Made by a program: the position numbers and the translations under genes. Below are positions 17,366 to 25,395 of a DNA stretch of 64,000 nt, one piece after another (position 1 is the stretch's first letter; every line of letters begins with the position of its first letter). The stretch lies in the NCBI GenBank assembly GCA_901538445.1, contig LR594584.1, forward strand, positions 62,001-126,000, in the 5' to 3' direction. The notes below the pieces were generated by a model, which was not told where the DNA came from, made no database searches, and saw only the letters and a list, made by a program, of their open reading frames with translations. Origin of the DNA: Gemmataceae bacterium. Lineage in GTDB: Bacteria > Planctomycetota > Planctomycetia > Gemmatales > Gemmataceae.

Positions 17366-17758
17366 ATGACCGCCCGCGCCGTCCTCGGCTGGCTGCGCCC
17401 GTGGCGCTACGCCTCCGGGCTGCTCTTCGGGTTCCTGTTCGGGGTGGGGTGGTTCGTCTCGCTCAGCGCGGCGATGGGGCGGCCCGACTGGTCGCACGCG
17501 ATCGGTGGCGCAGTCTGCTTTGCGGTGCCCTGGATGCTGTTCTGGGGGCTCTCGGGGTTGGTGTGCGAGGCGTTCCCGAACTGCTGGGGCACGTGTGCGA
17601 CCACGCTCGCGGTTGTGTGCGGTCACGTGTGGTCGCTAACGGAAGGGTCGCTGGGCGGCTGGCAGTTCATCGCCATCCCCTTTTCGACTGCCGTCGCGCT
17701 GTTCCCCTGCCACTGGCTCTTCGTACTGATCGCAGCAGTCCGGTTCCGCGTCGAATAG
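17366..17758 (+). CDS. Small polytopic membrane protein
   Basis: 130 residues with about four hydrophobic segments (ASGLLFGFLFGVGWFVSL, AVCFAVPWMLFWGLSGLVC, CATTLAVVCGHVW, FSTAVALFPCHWLFVLIAAV). GGGGTG lies 7 bases before the ATG, and the gene starts 5 bases after surE, so the two are probably co-transcribed. No recognised family. Several cysteines sit near the membrane segments. Confidence 0.65.
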   Translation: MTARAVLGWLRPWRYASGLLFGFLFGVGWFVSLSAAMGRPDWSHAIGGAVCFAVPWMLFWGLSGLVCEAFPNCWGTCATTLAVVCGHVWSLTEGSLGGWQFIAIPFSTAVALFPCHWLFVLIAAVRFRVE

Positions 17759-17945
17759 GGTCCGAGCCGTTACGACTGTTCCCGGAGGTCCGGGCGGGAG
17801 GATTGTACCGTCCGTACCGGCGGTGGAAGGTGGGCGGTTCGGGCAAACCGGGTGGACCGGGCACATAGTTCGCTCAATACTCGGGTGTCGGACCGATCGA
17901 GGTTCCCACACGTCCGAGGTTCCCACACATCGAGGGGAGCGAGCT

Positions 17946-18311
17946 ATGGACCGGAACGAGTTGATGTCTGTTGCACGGGTCATGCTCCGCCAGGCGGCCG
18001 CCCTGTGCGAACGGTTCCCCGACCGCGGGTTAATGCGGGCCGTGCCCGCGGCCGCACTCCCAGCGGAGTGGCCCGGATCGGACCCGCTGGCCGGTGTGGT
18101 CCTCAACGCCCTCCGGTCCCTGCGTGATGAGATGCAATGGGTTCGAGAAGGTCGCGCCACGGACCTCGACGTCCTGTGCGACGAGATGTCGCACACGGAG
18201 AGCTTGTGCGACCTGCTGCGGGTGCTGGAAGACGAGCGGGCCGGGCTCGACACGGACTGGCACGCTCCGGAGCTTTTCCGCCCGCACACTCCCGCCGTTC
18301 CGGCGTACTGA
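17946..18311 (+). CDS. Small helical hypothetical protein
   Basis: 121 residues, mostly alpha-helical and charged (MDRNELMSVARVMLRQAAAL, LNALRSLRDEMQWVREG, LCDLLRVLEDERAGLD). A good Shine-Dalgarno (GAGGGGAGC) sits before the ATG. Just upstream is a short direct repeat, CGAGGTTCCCACAC in two near copies at about 17899-17934, which could be an operator. The gene runs toward the convergent uvrC-like gene. Family not recognised. Confidence 0.6.
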   Translation: MDRNELMSVARVMLRQAAALCERFPDRGLMRAVPAAALPAEWPGSDPLAGVVLNALRSLRDEMQWVREGRATDLDVLCDEMSHTESLCDLLRVLEDERAGLDTDWHAPELFRPHTPAVPAY

Positions 18312-18338
18312 TGCCGACCGGCGGCTCAGGCGTGTCTC

Positions 18339-19673
18339 TCACTCGCCCGTGAGTCGTTTGCGGCGCAACATGTGGTGGTAGTGCTGTGCGAAGCGGTGCG
18401 ACTCGTCGCGGACGTACTGGAGCAGCCGCAAGGCCGCCGAATGTCTGCTCAGTTTGATCGACTCGGACTCGCCGGGGCGGAAAATTTCTTCCTCCTGCTT
18501 CGCGAGCGAGATCAGGCACGGCGGCTCGATGCCGAGGTTCTTGAACGCATCAACCGCCGCGTTGAGTTGTCCCTTCCCGCCGTCGATCAGCAGGATGTCC
18601 GGGAACACCTCGTCCTCTTCGCTCAGCCGGCGGAACCGGCGGGTCACCACCTCGCGCATGCTTGCGAAGTCGTCTACCCCTTCGACCGACTTGATCTTGA
18701 ACCGCCGGTAACCGGGCTTGAACGGCAGCCCGTCGAGGAACGTCACCAGCGACGCGACCGTGTCCTGCCCCTGGATGTGTGCGATGTCCATGCCTTCGAT
18801 GGTGCGCGGCGTCTTCGCGAGGCCGAGCACCTTGCGGAGCCCGTGCAGCCCCTTCTTGGGATCGATCGGGAACACTTCGGGCTGCAGGTCGGTCTTCGCG
18901 TCGCCCCGCAGGTCGAGGTTGCGCAGCGCCCCGACCTCGTCGCGGATGCGCTTGGCCTTCTCGAAGTTGAGCGCCTCGCTCGCGGCGAGCATCTCGCGCT
19001 CCATGCGGCGGATCAGCTTGTCCTTCTTCCCCTCCAGGATGAACACGAGCTTCTTCACCTGCATCCGGTACTCGTCGCGGTTGACGCGGAAGTTGCACGG
19101 GGCGGTGCAGCGGCGGATGCTGTGGAGCAGGCACGGCCGGAACCACTTCCACTTCGGTTCCGCCGACTTGATGTCGAGCTTGCAGGTGCGGAACTGGAAC
19201 AGCCGCTGGAGCACGTCCACCGCCATGCGGAGTTGCCGCGTGTTCGTGAACGGGCCGTAGAGCCGCACCCCCTTCTGCCGCGGCTTCCGGGTGATCTCGA
19301 CCCGCGGGTACTCTTCGCGGGTGCGGATCTGCAGGTACGGGAAGGTCTTGTCGTCCTTCAGGTCCTTGTTGAACTTGGGCCGCAGGTCCTTGATCATCCG
19401 CGCTTCGGTGAACATCGCGGCGATCGGGTCGGCCGTCTCGATGAAGTCGATGTCGCGGATGAACCCGATCCAGTCGCGGATGCGGGGGTCGCTCGCGGCC
19501 TCCTTCGAGAAGTACGACCCGGCCCGGCTCCGGAGGCTCCTCGCCTTGCCGACGTAGATGACGTTCCCGCCCGCGTCCTTCATCAGGTACACGCCGGGGC
19601 CGCCGGGGAACGTGCGGACCTTCACGGCGGGGTCGTTGGGGTCGGCGGCAACGGGAACGGGTTCATCGGCCAT
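18339..19673 (-). CDS. uvrC: UvrC-type excinuclease subunit, short form
   Basis: 444 residues. UvrC makes the dual incisions in nucleotide excision repair. The order is GIY-YIG nuclease (GVYL 27-30, IYVG 39-42, GKARSLRSRAGSYF), a Cys-containing middle region (CLLHSIRRCTAPC), a UvrB-binding UVR motif (MLAASEALNFEKAKRIRDE), then the RNase H-like nuclease with its acidic residues (EGMDIAHIQGQD, LLIDGGKGQLNAA) and YVRDESHRFAQHYHH. It ends soon after, without the C-terminal helix-hairpin-helix region of full-length (about 600-residue) UvrC. The start at 19673 precedes the first conserved block. hemB lies upstream on the same strand, separated by a large hairpin. Confidence 0.85.
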   Translation of the reverse strand: MADEPVPVAADPNDPAVKVRTFPGGPGVYLMKDAGGNVIYVGKARSLRSRAGSYFSKEAASDPRIRDWIGFIRDIDFIETADPIAAMFTEARMIKDLRPKFNKDLKDDKTFPYLQIRTREEYPRVEITRKPRQKGVRLYGPFTNTRQLRMAVDVLQRLFQFRTCKLDIKSAEPKWKWFRPCLLHSIRRCTAPCNFRVNRDEYRMQVKKLVFILEGKKDKLIRRMEREMLAASEALNFEKAKRIRDEVGALRNLDLRGDAKTDLQPEVFPIDPKKGLHGLRKVLGLAKTPRTIEGMDIAHIQGQDTVASLVTFLDGLPFKPGYRRFKIKSVEGVDDFASMREVVTRRFRRLSEEDEVFPDILLIDGGKGQLNAAVDAFKNLGIEPPCLISLAKQEEEIFRPGESESIKLSRHSAALRLLQYVRDESHRFAQHYHHMLRRKRLTGE

Positions 19674-19745
19674 GACGTGCGGCTCCGCGGGTGCAACTAT
19701 TCTACGCGGCGGCCGAGTACTCCACAGATGAACACAGAATACGAT

Positions 19746-19868
19746 GAGGGATTGGCCGCAAAAAAGCACAGAAGTCACAAAAAAGAGAGGAGCCCCGTGA
19801 AACGGGGCTCCTCGGCTCACCTGCTGTCCGCTTTTGTGACTTCTGTGCTTTTTTGCGGCCAATCCCTC
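19746..19868. repeat. 37-bp inverted repeat nesting an 11-bp hairpin
   Basis: A 37-base arm at 19746-19782 (containing GCACAGAAGTCACAAAA) is perfectly complementary to 19832-19868. Inside the loop is a second perfect hairpin, GAGGAGCCCCG/CGGGGCTCCTC, at 19787-19813. It lies just past the hemB stop and before uvrC on the minus strand. It may end hemB transcription, but its size is far beyond an ordinary terminator. Confidence 0.85.
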
Positions 19869-19876
19869 TTCTGCGT

Positions 19877-20905
19877 TCACCCGCTCTTGAGCCACCGGGC
19901 CACGTCGCGGGCGTGGTACGTCAGGATCATGTCGGAGCCGGCGCGGCGGATGCTCGTCAGGATCTCGAGCGTGACGCGGCGCTCGTCGATCCAGCCCTTG
20001 GCGGCGGCCGCCTTCACCATCGCGAACTCGCCGCTCACGTTGTACGCCGCCACCGGCACCGCGAACCGCTCCTTCACCCGGCGGATGATGTCGAGGTACG
20101 ACAGCGCCGGCTTCACCATGATCATGTCGGCCCCTTCCGCGATGTCGAGTGCCACTTCTTTCATCGCCTCGTCACTGTTCGCCGGGTCCATCTGGTACGT
20201 GTTGCGGTCGCCGAACTGCGGCGGCGACTCGGCCGCGTCGCGGAACGGGCCGTAGAACCCCGAGGCGTACTTCGCCGCGTAGCTCAGGATCGGGACGTTC
20301 GTGAACCCGGCGGAATCCAGACCGCGGCGGATTGCCCCGACCATGCCGTCCATCATCCCGCTCGGGGCGATCACGTCGGCCCCGGCCCTGGCGTGGCTGA
20401 CGCACTGCTCGGCGAGGATTTCGAGCGTCGCGTCGTTGTCCACGTCCTGCCGGCCGCCGTGGTCGTGGAGGATGCCGCAGTGCCCGTGGTCGGTGTACTC
20501 GCAGAAGCACTCGTCCGGGATGAGCAGTACGCTGTTGCCGAACGCCTTGCGGGTGGCGCGGAGTGCCTGCTGCACGATGCCGGTGTCGAGCAGCGCGCTC
20601 GAGCCGCGGGCGTCCTTGAACTCGGGGATGCCGAAGAACATGAACGCCGTGATGCCGAGGTCGCGGGCCGCGCCGACCTCCTCGACGAGCGTGTCGACGC
20701 TGAGCTGGTAGTTCCCCGGCATCGACCCGATCTCCTGCCGCACGCCGGTCCCGGGGCGCACGAACAGCGGCAGGATGAGGTCGCGCGTCGAGAGCTCGGT
20801 CTCGCGGACGAGTTCGCGGACGAGCGGGTTGTACCGCAGTCGCCGCGGCCGAACCGTCGGGAACCCCGGGGACGTCGGGCGGGTGTCATGGTGTGTGTGG
20901 TTCAT
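19877..20905 (-). CDS. hemB: Delta-aminolevulinic acid dehydratase
   Basis: 342 residues. HemB condenses two 5-aminolevulinate molecules to porphobilinogen in haem synthesis, in the cytoplasm. The two Schiff-base lysines are Lys212 ([14 protein letters not shown]) and Lys265 ([11 protein letters not shown]). The zinc-type cysteine triad is present at Cys133, Cys135 and Cys143 ([14 protein letters not shown]). Length fits the family, which is usually about 320-340 residues. A perfect TATAAT on the minus strand lies only 6 bases before the ATG. The many haem proteins in this window need its product, though there is no operon link. Confidence 0.96.
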   Translation of the reverse strand: MNHTHHDTRPTSPGFPTVRPRRLRYNPLVRELVRETELSTRDLILPLFVRPGTGVRQEIGSMPGNYQLSVDTLVEEVGAARDLGITAFMFFGIPEFKDARGSSALLDTGIVQQALRATRKAFGNSVLLIPDECFCEYTDHGHCGILHDHGGRQDVDNDATLEILAEQCVSHARAGADVIAPSGMMDGMVGAIRRGLDSAGFTNVPILSYAAKYASGFYGPFRDAAESPPQFGDRNTYQMDPANSDEAMKEVALDIAEGADMIMVKPALSYLDIIRRVKERFAVPVAAYNVSGEFAMVKAAAAKGWIDERRVTLEILTSIRRAGSDMILTYHARDVARWLKSG

Positions 20906-20911
20906 GGCGGG

Positions 20912-20917
20912 ATTATA
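20912..20917 (-). promoter_or_regulatory. -10 box of hemB, close to the start codon
   Basis: TATAAT on the minus strand is separated from the hemB ATG (20905) by 6 bases. Transcription would then begin at or next to the ATG, giving a leaderless or nearly leaderless mRNA. No good -35 match is seen, so the call rests on the -10 hexamer alone. Confidence 0.4.
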
Positions 20918-20951
20918 CTGGCACCGTTCCGAGATTCCGGGGGGCGAGTAA

Positions 20952-21554
20952 ATGGCCGGCGTGACCTACCACCTCCGCGACTTCGGTCGCGAGATGACGA
21001 CCGCATGGCAGCGGCACTTCGCAGGCGTGGAAGAAGTCGTACCGGGAACGGGCGACATCTTCGGCGTGCCGGTGGACGCGGTCATCAGCCCCGCGAACTG
21101 CTTCGGGTTCATGGACGGCGGCATCGACCGCGTCTACAGCAACCGTTTCGGCTGGCACGTCCAGGACCAACTCCGCGAGATCATCCGCCGCGACTGGGAC
21201 GGGGAACTGCCCGTCGGCCTCGCGCTCGTGCTGGACACCGGTTCCGACGAGGTGCCGTTCCTGATCGCCGCACCGACACTGCGAGCCCCCGTGAGCGTGG
21301 CGAACACCCTGAACGCCTACCTGGCGTTCAGGGCGGCGCTGCGAGCGGTCCGCCAACAGAACGAACGCGCCCCAGGCTCGATCCGGAGCGTCGCGTGCCC
21401 CGGCCTGGGAACCGGAACGGGCGAGATACCCGAGGGGATCTGTGCCCGACAGATGCGGGCGGCCTGGGACGAGGTCGAGGGCGGGCGGCCGTTCGCACCC
21501 ATCGGCGTCAACGACGCGCTTACGCAGCACTATCGCCTGCTGCGTGAGGAGTAA
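20952..21554 (+). CDS. Macro-domain protein
   Basis: 200 residues. Macro domains bind ADP-ribose or related nucleotides, and some remove ADP-ribose from proteins or nucleic acids. Visible marks are the adenine/ribose-binding strand [19 protein letters not shown], a glycine-rich second loop [16 protein letters not shown], and the N-terminal strand [14 protein letters not shown]. The usual GGG of the catalytic loop is replaced by DGG. Divergent from hemB and upstream of the aminotransferase-fold gene. Confidence 0.82.
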   Translation: MAGVTYHLRDFGREMTTAWQRHFAGVEEVVPGTGDIFGVPVDAVISPANCFGFMDGGIDRVYSNRFGWHVQDQLREIIRRDWDGELPVGLALVLDTGSDEVPFLIAAPTLRAPVSVANTLNAYLAFRAALRAVRQQNERAPGSIRSVACPGLGTGTGEIPEGICARQMRAAWDEVEGGRPFAPIGVNDALTQHYRLLREE

Positions 21555-21647
21555 ACCGCCCGGCTTCGCGCTGGGCTTTACACGGCCGGCCGCGGTCGGT
21601 CACAATGCCGGGCCTCTGTCTCGACACTACCGGCAAGGAGGCCGACC

Positions 21648-23000
21648 GTGGGGCTCCCCTTCTGGCTCACGAAACTGCTCGTCCGCACCGGCGTCGCGCG
21701 CTTCACGCCGCGGGCCAAACGGCTCACCGACGGCGGCACCGCGTTCCTCCGCCACTACTCCGACCGCGTCCTCGCCGCGCCGGTTGAAGACCTGATCGAC
21801 CCGGGGTTCGTCCCCGACGACTGCGGGCCGGACGTCATCGACCTGAACCCCGCCGCGCCGCGGTTCGAGTCGGGTGTGAGCCTCGGGCGGCTCATCGCCG
21901 GCCGCGACGGCAACCCGCACCCGAACGGCCTCCCGGAACTCCGCGAGGCGATCGCGGCACGCGCCGCACGGTTCGGCGGCCGCGCGCTCGACCCCGAGAC
22001 CGAGGTGCTCGTCACGCACGGGGCCACCGGCGCGCTCGCGGCGGCGCTCGATGCGTTCGTGAACCCCGGCGACCGCGTCGTGATGTTCGACCCGTCGGCA
22101 TCGTTGTTCCACCTCGGGGCGAAGACGCGGCACGCGAAGGTGCGGTGGGTGCCGACGTGGGCCGAGGACGGCCGGTGCCGCTACCCGGCCGGTGCGTTCG
22201 AGAAAGCGATACGCGGCGCGAAGGTGCTGCTCCTGTCGGCTCCCACGAACCCGACTGGTGCGGTGCTCGCCGACGAAGACCTCGACCACATCGCCTGGAT
22301 CGCCGCAGCGTACAACGTGCTGATCGTCGCCGACGAGTCGTTCGCTCGCTTCCAGTTCGGCCCCGCATCGAAGCCGTTCGGCAAGCTCGCGGGAACCGAG
22401 CAACGCATCATCACCATCGGCTCAGTCACGCAGGAGTTCGGCCTCGGATCGCTGGGCGTCGGCTGGCTCGCCGGCCCGCGGCACCTCGTGCGCGCCTGCG
22501 GACTGATGCAGAACCTGAACGCGCCGTTCGTGCCCGCGGTGTGCCAGCAGGCGGCGGCACGCGCGCTGAGCGAACCCGACACCGAGTTCCGCGCCGCACT
22601 CGACCGCCTGAAGCAGAAGTGCGATTACACCTTCGACCGGCTCCGCGCGATGGGCCTCGAACCGGACCGGCCCGCGGGCGGGCTATTCCTGTGGGTGCCG
22701 GTTGCGGGGCTCGGCATCGACGGCCGCACGTTCGCCGAACGGCTGTTCCGCGAGGAGCGGGTGCAGGTCGGGCCGGGGTACGCCTTCGGCCCGTCGGGGG
22801 TCGGGCACGTGCGCGTCGGCTTCGCGGCCGACGACGGGCGGCTCCGCGAGGGTCTCACGCGGATGGCCGCGTTCCTCGACCGCCTCCGTGGCAATCCGAC
22901 AGGGGTGAAGGTAATCGGGCCAGAGGTGGTGGAAGCGCCGGCAAACGAGAGAGTGGTCGCGGCCGAGCCCGAGGCGCGCCCGGTGTTCAGCCGGGTGTAA
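21648..23000 (+). CDS. Aminotransferase-fold protein lacking the PLP lysine
   Basis: 450 residues, similar along its length to class I/II aminotransferases of the histidinol-phosphate/CobC type. It keeps GxNPxG-like cofactor loops (LLLSAPTNPTGAVL), the pyridine-binding Asp (LIVADESFARFQF), the N-terminal substrate region (GNPHPNGLPELREAIAARAA) and a late substrate-type Arg (HVRVGF). Where the family has SxSKxxGLPGLRLGW, this protein reads GSVTQEFGLGSLGVGW: the Schiff-base lysine is Gln262 and the next Arg is missing. It is therefore either a pseudoenzyme or an altered PLP binder. The 3' end is overlapped by an antisense open frame from the next gene. Confidence 0.82.
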   Translation: MGLPFWLTKLLVRTGVARFTPRAKRLTDGGTAFLRHYSDRVLAAPVEDLIDPGFVPDDCGPDVIDLNPAAPRFESGVSLGRLIAGRDGNPHPNGLPELREAIAARAARFGGRALDPETEVLVTHGATGALAAALDAFVNPGDRVVMFDPSASLFHLGAKTRHAKVRWVPTWAEDGRCRYPAGAFEKAIRGAKVLLLSAPTNPTGAVLADEDLDHIAWIAAAYNVLIVADESFARFQFGPASKPFGKLAGTEQRIITIGSVTQEFGLGSLGVGWLAGPRHLVRACGLMQNLNAPFVPAVCQQAAARALSEPDTEFRAALDRLKQKCDYTFDRLRAMGLEPDRPAGGLFLWVPVAGLGIDGRTFAERLFREERVQVGPGYAFGPSGVGHVRVGFAADDGRLREGLTRMAAFLDRLRGNPTGVKVIGPEVVEAPANERVVAAEPEARPVFSRV

Positions 23001-24322
23001 CGAAGAGAGAGTGGCCGCCCAATGCTCGTGCCGAGCGCCGCGTGGACCTCGGCCGAGGCCCGCACAATGATCGACATGCTCGGGAAGTGGAACGTCACCG
23101 ACGCCGGGCCGCCGTTCTCCTTCCAGCTCAGCGGATCGACCGACGTGCGGATCGACTTCATGATCGCGTCCACGTTCGCCATCGTCTGCTGGAAGTCCAC
23201 CAGCGGCCCCCACGTCAGGCTCCCGGCGAACGGGCCGACGCCCTGGACCACGTCGCCCAGGTAGTACACCCGGGTGACGAGCATGTTCTTCGCCTTCTCG
23301 ACGTCCACCACCTGGATCACCTGGTCCTTGACGACGAACGTGAGCCCCTGCGACGCGAGCACCTGCCGCAGCACCGTGCGCGACGCGATGCCGTTCGCCT
23401 GGAGGCTCACCGGCTTCCGCAGGTCGATGCCCAGGTCGTCCACCGACTTCTTGTCGATGAACAGCTTCTGGTCGAGCTTGGTCGAGAGCTCTTGCAGCGC
23501 CTCGTCGAGCGGGCGGTTGTTCCAGTCGAACTGCACCGGCTTGTTCAGGGACTCGATGATCTTCTTCTCGGCGTCGGTCAACTCGATCGTCTTGAGCCGG
23601 CGGGCGGTCTTCTCCTTCCAGTCCTTCGGGAACTCGACGTCGCCGAGCGCCGGGAGCGACGACTTCATCACGTCGTTCATCGCGAGCGTGATGCGCGACT
23701 GCTGGAGTTGTGCGAAGTCGGACGAGTCCTTCACCCGGTCGCCGAAGGCGTTTTGCGTCTGGAGACTGATGACCGCGGGGTTGTTCGGGTACAGCCGGGT
23801 GAGCGCCGCGACCTCGCGGTCGGCCTCCTTGTCCTGGCCCGAGCGCTTGTACTCGGCGACGCGGTCGATCCCGTCCTTCACCGCCTTGACCTCGCGGACG
23901 TAGCTATCGAACGCGGCCGACCGGTCGTTCTTGACGCCGACCGCGACCGGGTCGTTCTTCACCTCCGGCTGCGCGACCGCCCGGCCCTCGATGGCGGCGA
24001 CCTTGCGGTTCAGGAGGTCGGTGAGGGTGCGGCGGGTCGCGTCGCTGAGCGCCGGGGACAGGTCGATGACGTTGACCTGTGCGGCCTTGAGCAACTGTGC
24101 GGCCCGCACGCGGTTCGTCTTCGCGAGCCGGTCCGCGTCGGCGATGGCGTTGAGGACGTCCGATTCGGCTTTCTGGTCGGTGATCTTCTGGCGGGCGACG
24201 GCCTCGGCGAGGGGGTCGAGCGGGGGCCGGCGGGGCGGCTGCGCGTCGCTCGTCGCGGCGAAGAGGCCCGCCCCAAGGAGGGCGGCGGCCAGCGGTCGGG
24301 AAGCGTGTCGCGAGCGGGGCAT
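22625..24322 (-). CDS. Exported STN-domain protein with antisense-overlapping tail
   Basis: 565 residues as read. A signal peptide (MPRSRHASRPLAAALLGAGLFA) leads to a charged helical region (about 35-240), then an STN-like domain (secretin/TonB short N-terminus): LNKPVQFDWNNRPLDEALQE, TKLDQKLFIDKKSVDDLGID and LRQVLASQGLTFVVKDQVI. The plausible protein ends near SMSIIVRASAEVHAALG (about 23025). Beyond that the frame runs 375 bases antisense through the aminotransferase gene, giving an Arg/Ser/Pro-rich tail that looks non-native. A stop in another frame near 23000 suggests a lost stop or frameshift. Role probably at the envelope, but unknown. Confidence 0.68.
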   Translation of the reverse strand: MPRSRHASRPLAAALLGAGLFAATSDAQPPRRPPLDPLAEAVARQKITDQKAESDVLNAIADADRLAKTNRVRAAQLLKAAQVNVIDLSPALSDATRRTLTDLLNRKVAAIEGRAVAQPEVKNDPVAVGVKNDRSAAFDSYVREVKAVKDGIDRVAEYKRSGQDKEADREVAALTRLYPNNPAVISLQTQNAFGDRVKDSSDFAQLQQSRITLAMNDVMKSSLPALGDVEFPKDWKEKTARRLKTIELTDAEKKIIESLNKPVQFDWNNRPLDEALQELSTKLDQKLFIDKKSVDDLGIDLRKPVSLQANGIASRTVLRQVLASQGLTFVVKDQVIQVVDVEKAKNMLVTRVYYLGDVVQGVGPFAGSLTWGPLVDFQQTMANVDAIMKSIRTSVDPLSWKENGGPASVTFHFPSMSIIVRASAEVHAALGTSIGRPLSLRYTRLNTGRASGSAATTLSFAGASTTSGPITFTPVGLPRRRSRNAAIRVRPSRSRPSSAAKPTRTCPTPDGPKAYPGPTCTRSSRNSRSANVRPSMPSPATGTHRNSPPAGRSGSRPIARSRSKV

Positions 24323-24454
24323 GGCCGGATTCCTTCACCGGGGACGGGCGCAGTCTATCACATGATAACGTACCCGCCCCGCGGGCCGTTTGCCAAGTGT
24401 TCCGCCGGGATCGGTCCGCCGCCCGCCGGCCGAACCGGCGCAACCTGTACCAGT

Positions 24455-24545
24455 AGTTTCGCGTTTCGAGTTTAACGCTTGGCGTTGGGAGAACCCGGCG
24501 GGTCCGCCGCTTCGACTTGAGACTTCAAACTCGATACGCGAAACT
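24455..24545. repeat. Inverted repeat of the TTTCGCG type
   Basis: AGTTTCGCGTTTCGAGTTT at 24455-24473 pairs with 24527-24545 with one mismatch over 19 bp. A small AACGC/GCGTT stem follows the left arm. It sits between divergent genes (STN protein and 24619 gene), so it is not a terminator. It shares CGAAACGCGAAAC with the element at 30150-30250. Confidence 0.75.
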
Positions 24546-24618
24546 TTTCGACTCGCGTTGACCGCGGTGCCGGCCCCGGCTATTCCCCCCGGTCAACCGT
24601 CACCCCCGGAGCCCCCGC

Positions 24619-25320
24619 ATGTTCCGCCGCCGACCGATGCTCGTGGCCGTGGGCATTGTGGGCCTGATCGCCGCGGGCGTCCTCGGCGGTTTGGTCGCGC
24701 TGCTCAAGTGCGAGCCGCCGTTCTACACGCACGCCGCGTGCCCGGGAGACTTCGACACCCGCGAAAAGGCGTCGCACGTCCTCACCCGCATTCAGGACCT
24801 CAAGACCGACGTGCGGACGAAGGCCGAGTGGGGCGAGACCTTCACCGCCGAGGAGCTGAACTGCTTCTTCGCCGAGACGATGGCGAGCAACGGGAGCTTC
24901 GCGTCGCTGCTGCCGGAGGGGTGCCACGACCCGCGGGTCGCGATCGAGGGGGACCGGTTGAAGGTCGGGTTCCGGTACGGCACCGGCCTGTTCGCCACCG
25001 TTGTGTGGATCGAACTCCGGGCGTGGCTGGTCGCGAACGAGCCCAACGTCATGGCCGTTGAGGTGTGCGACCTCCGTGCGGGGCGGCTGACGGTCGGCAC
25101 GCAGACGGTCCTCGACGGCATCGCCGAGGCGGCCCGCGGGTCGAACATCGACGTCACGTGGTACCGGCACAACGGGAACCCGGTCGGGCTGTTCCGGTTC
25201 TTCCCCGACCAACCGCAGCCGGCGTCGAACGTGCTGACGCTTGAGGTCCGCGACGGGAAGGTGGTGGTCGCCGGCCGCACCCGCACTGACCTGCCGCTGC
25301 CGTCCGCCATCGGGCCGTGA
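24619..25320 (+). CDS. Membrane-anchored exported hypothetical protein
   Basis: 233 residues. The N-terminal hydrophobic segment (MLVAVGIVGLIAAGVLGGLVALL, about 7-29) could be an uncleaved anchor. The exported part has several cysteines (KCEPPF, HAACPGDF, LNCFFAE, EGCHDPR, VEVCDLRAG) and a beta-rich pattern (VAIEGDRLKVGFRYG, VVWIELRAWLVANEPNVMAVEV). It ends with strands VLTLEVRDGKVVVAGRTR. The motif WGETFTAEELNCFF recalls planctomycete proteins of unknown function. A palindromic repeat starts right after the stop. Confidence 0.68.
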   Translation: MFRRRPMLVAVGIVGLIAAGVLGGLVALLKCEPPFYTHAACPGDFDTREKASHVLTRIQDLKTDVRTKAEWGETFTAEELNCFFAETMASNGSFASLLPEGCHDPRVAIEGDRLKVGFRYGTGLFATVVWIELRAWLVANEPNVMAVEVCDLRAGRLTVGTQTVLDGIAEAARGSNIDVTWYRHNGNPVGLFRFFPDQPQPASNVLTLEVRDGKVVVAGRTRTDLPLPSAIGP

Positions 25321-25327
25321 GACTCCG

Positions 25328-25395
25328 GGCGAGCCGGGAGCGTGAGCGACCGGAGTGAGGCGCGAGGCTCCGGTCGCTCACGCTCCCGGCTCGCC
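25328..25395. repeat. 28-bp perfect palindromic repeat at convergent gene ends
   Basis: GGCGAGCCGGGAGCGTGAGC (start of the left arm, 25328-25355) is perfectly complementary to 25368-25395, with a 12-base loop. A near-identical single arm occurs at 8744-8774. The right arm covers the 3' end of the minus-strand phosphoesterase gene and supplies its last codons and stop (GEPGA then TGA). It may act as a bidirectional terminator. Confidence 0.85.
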
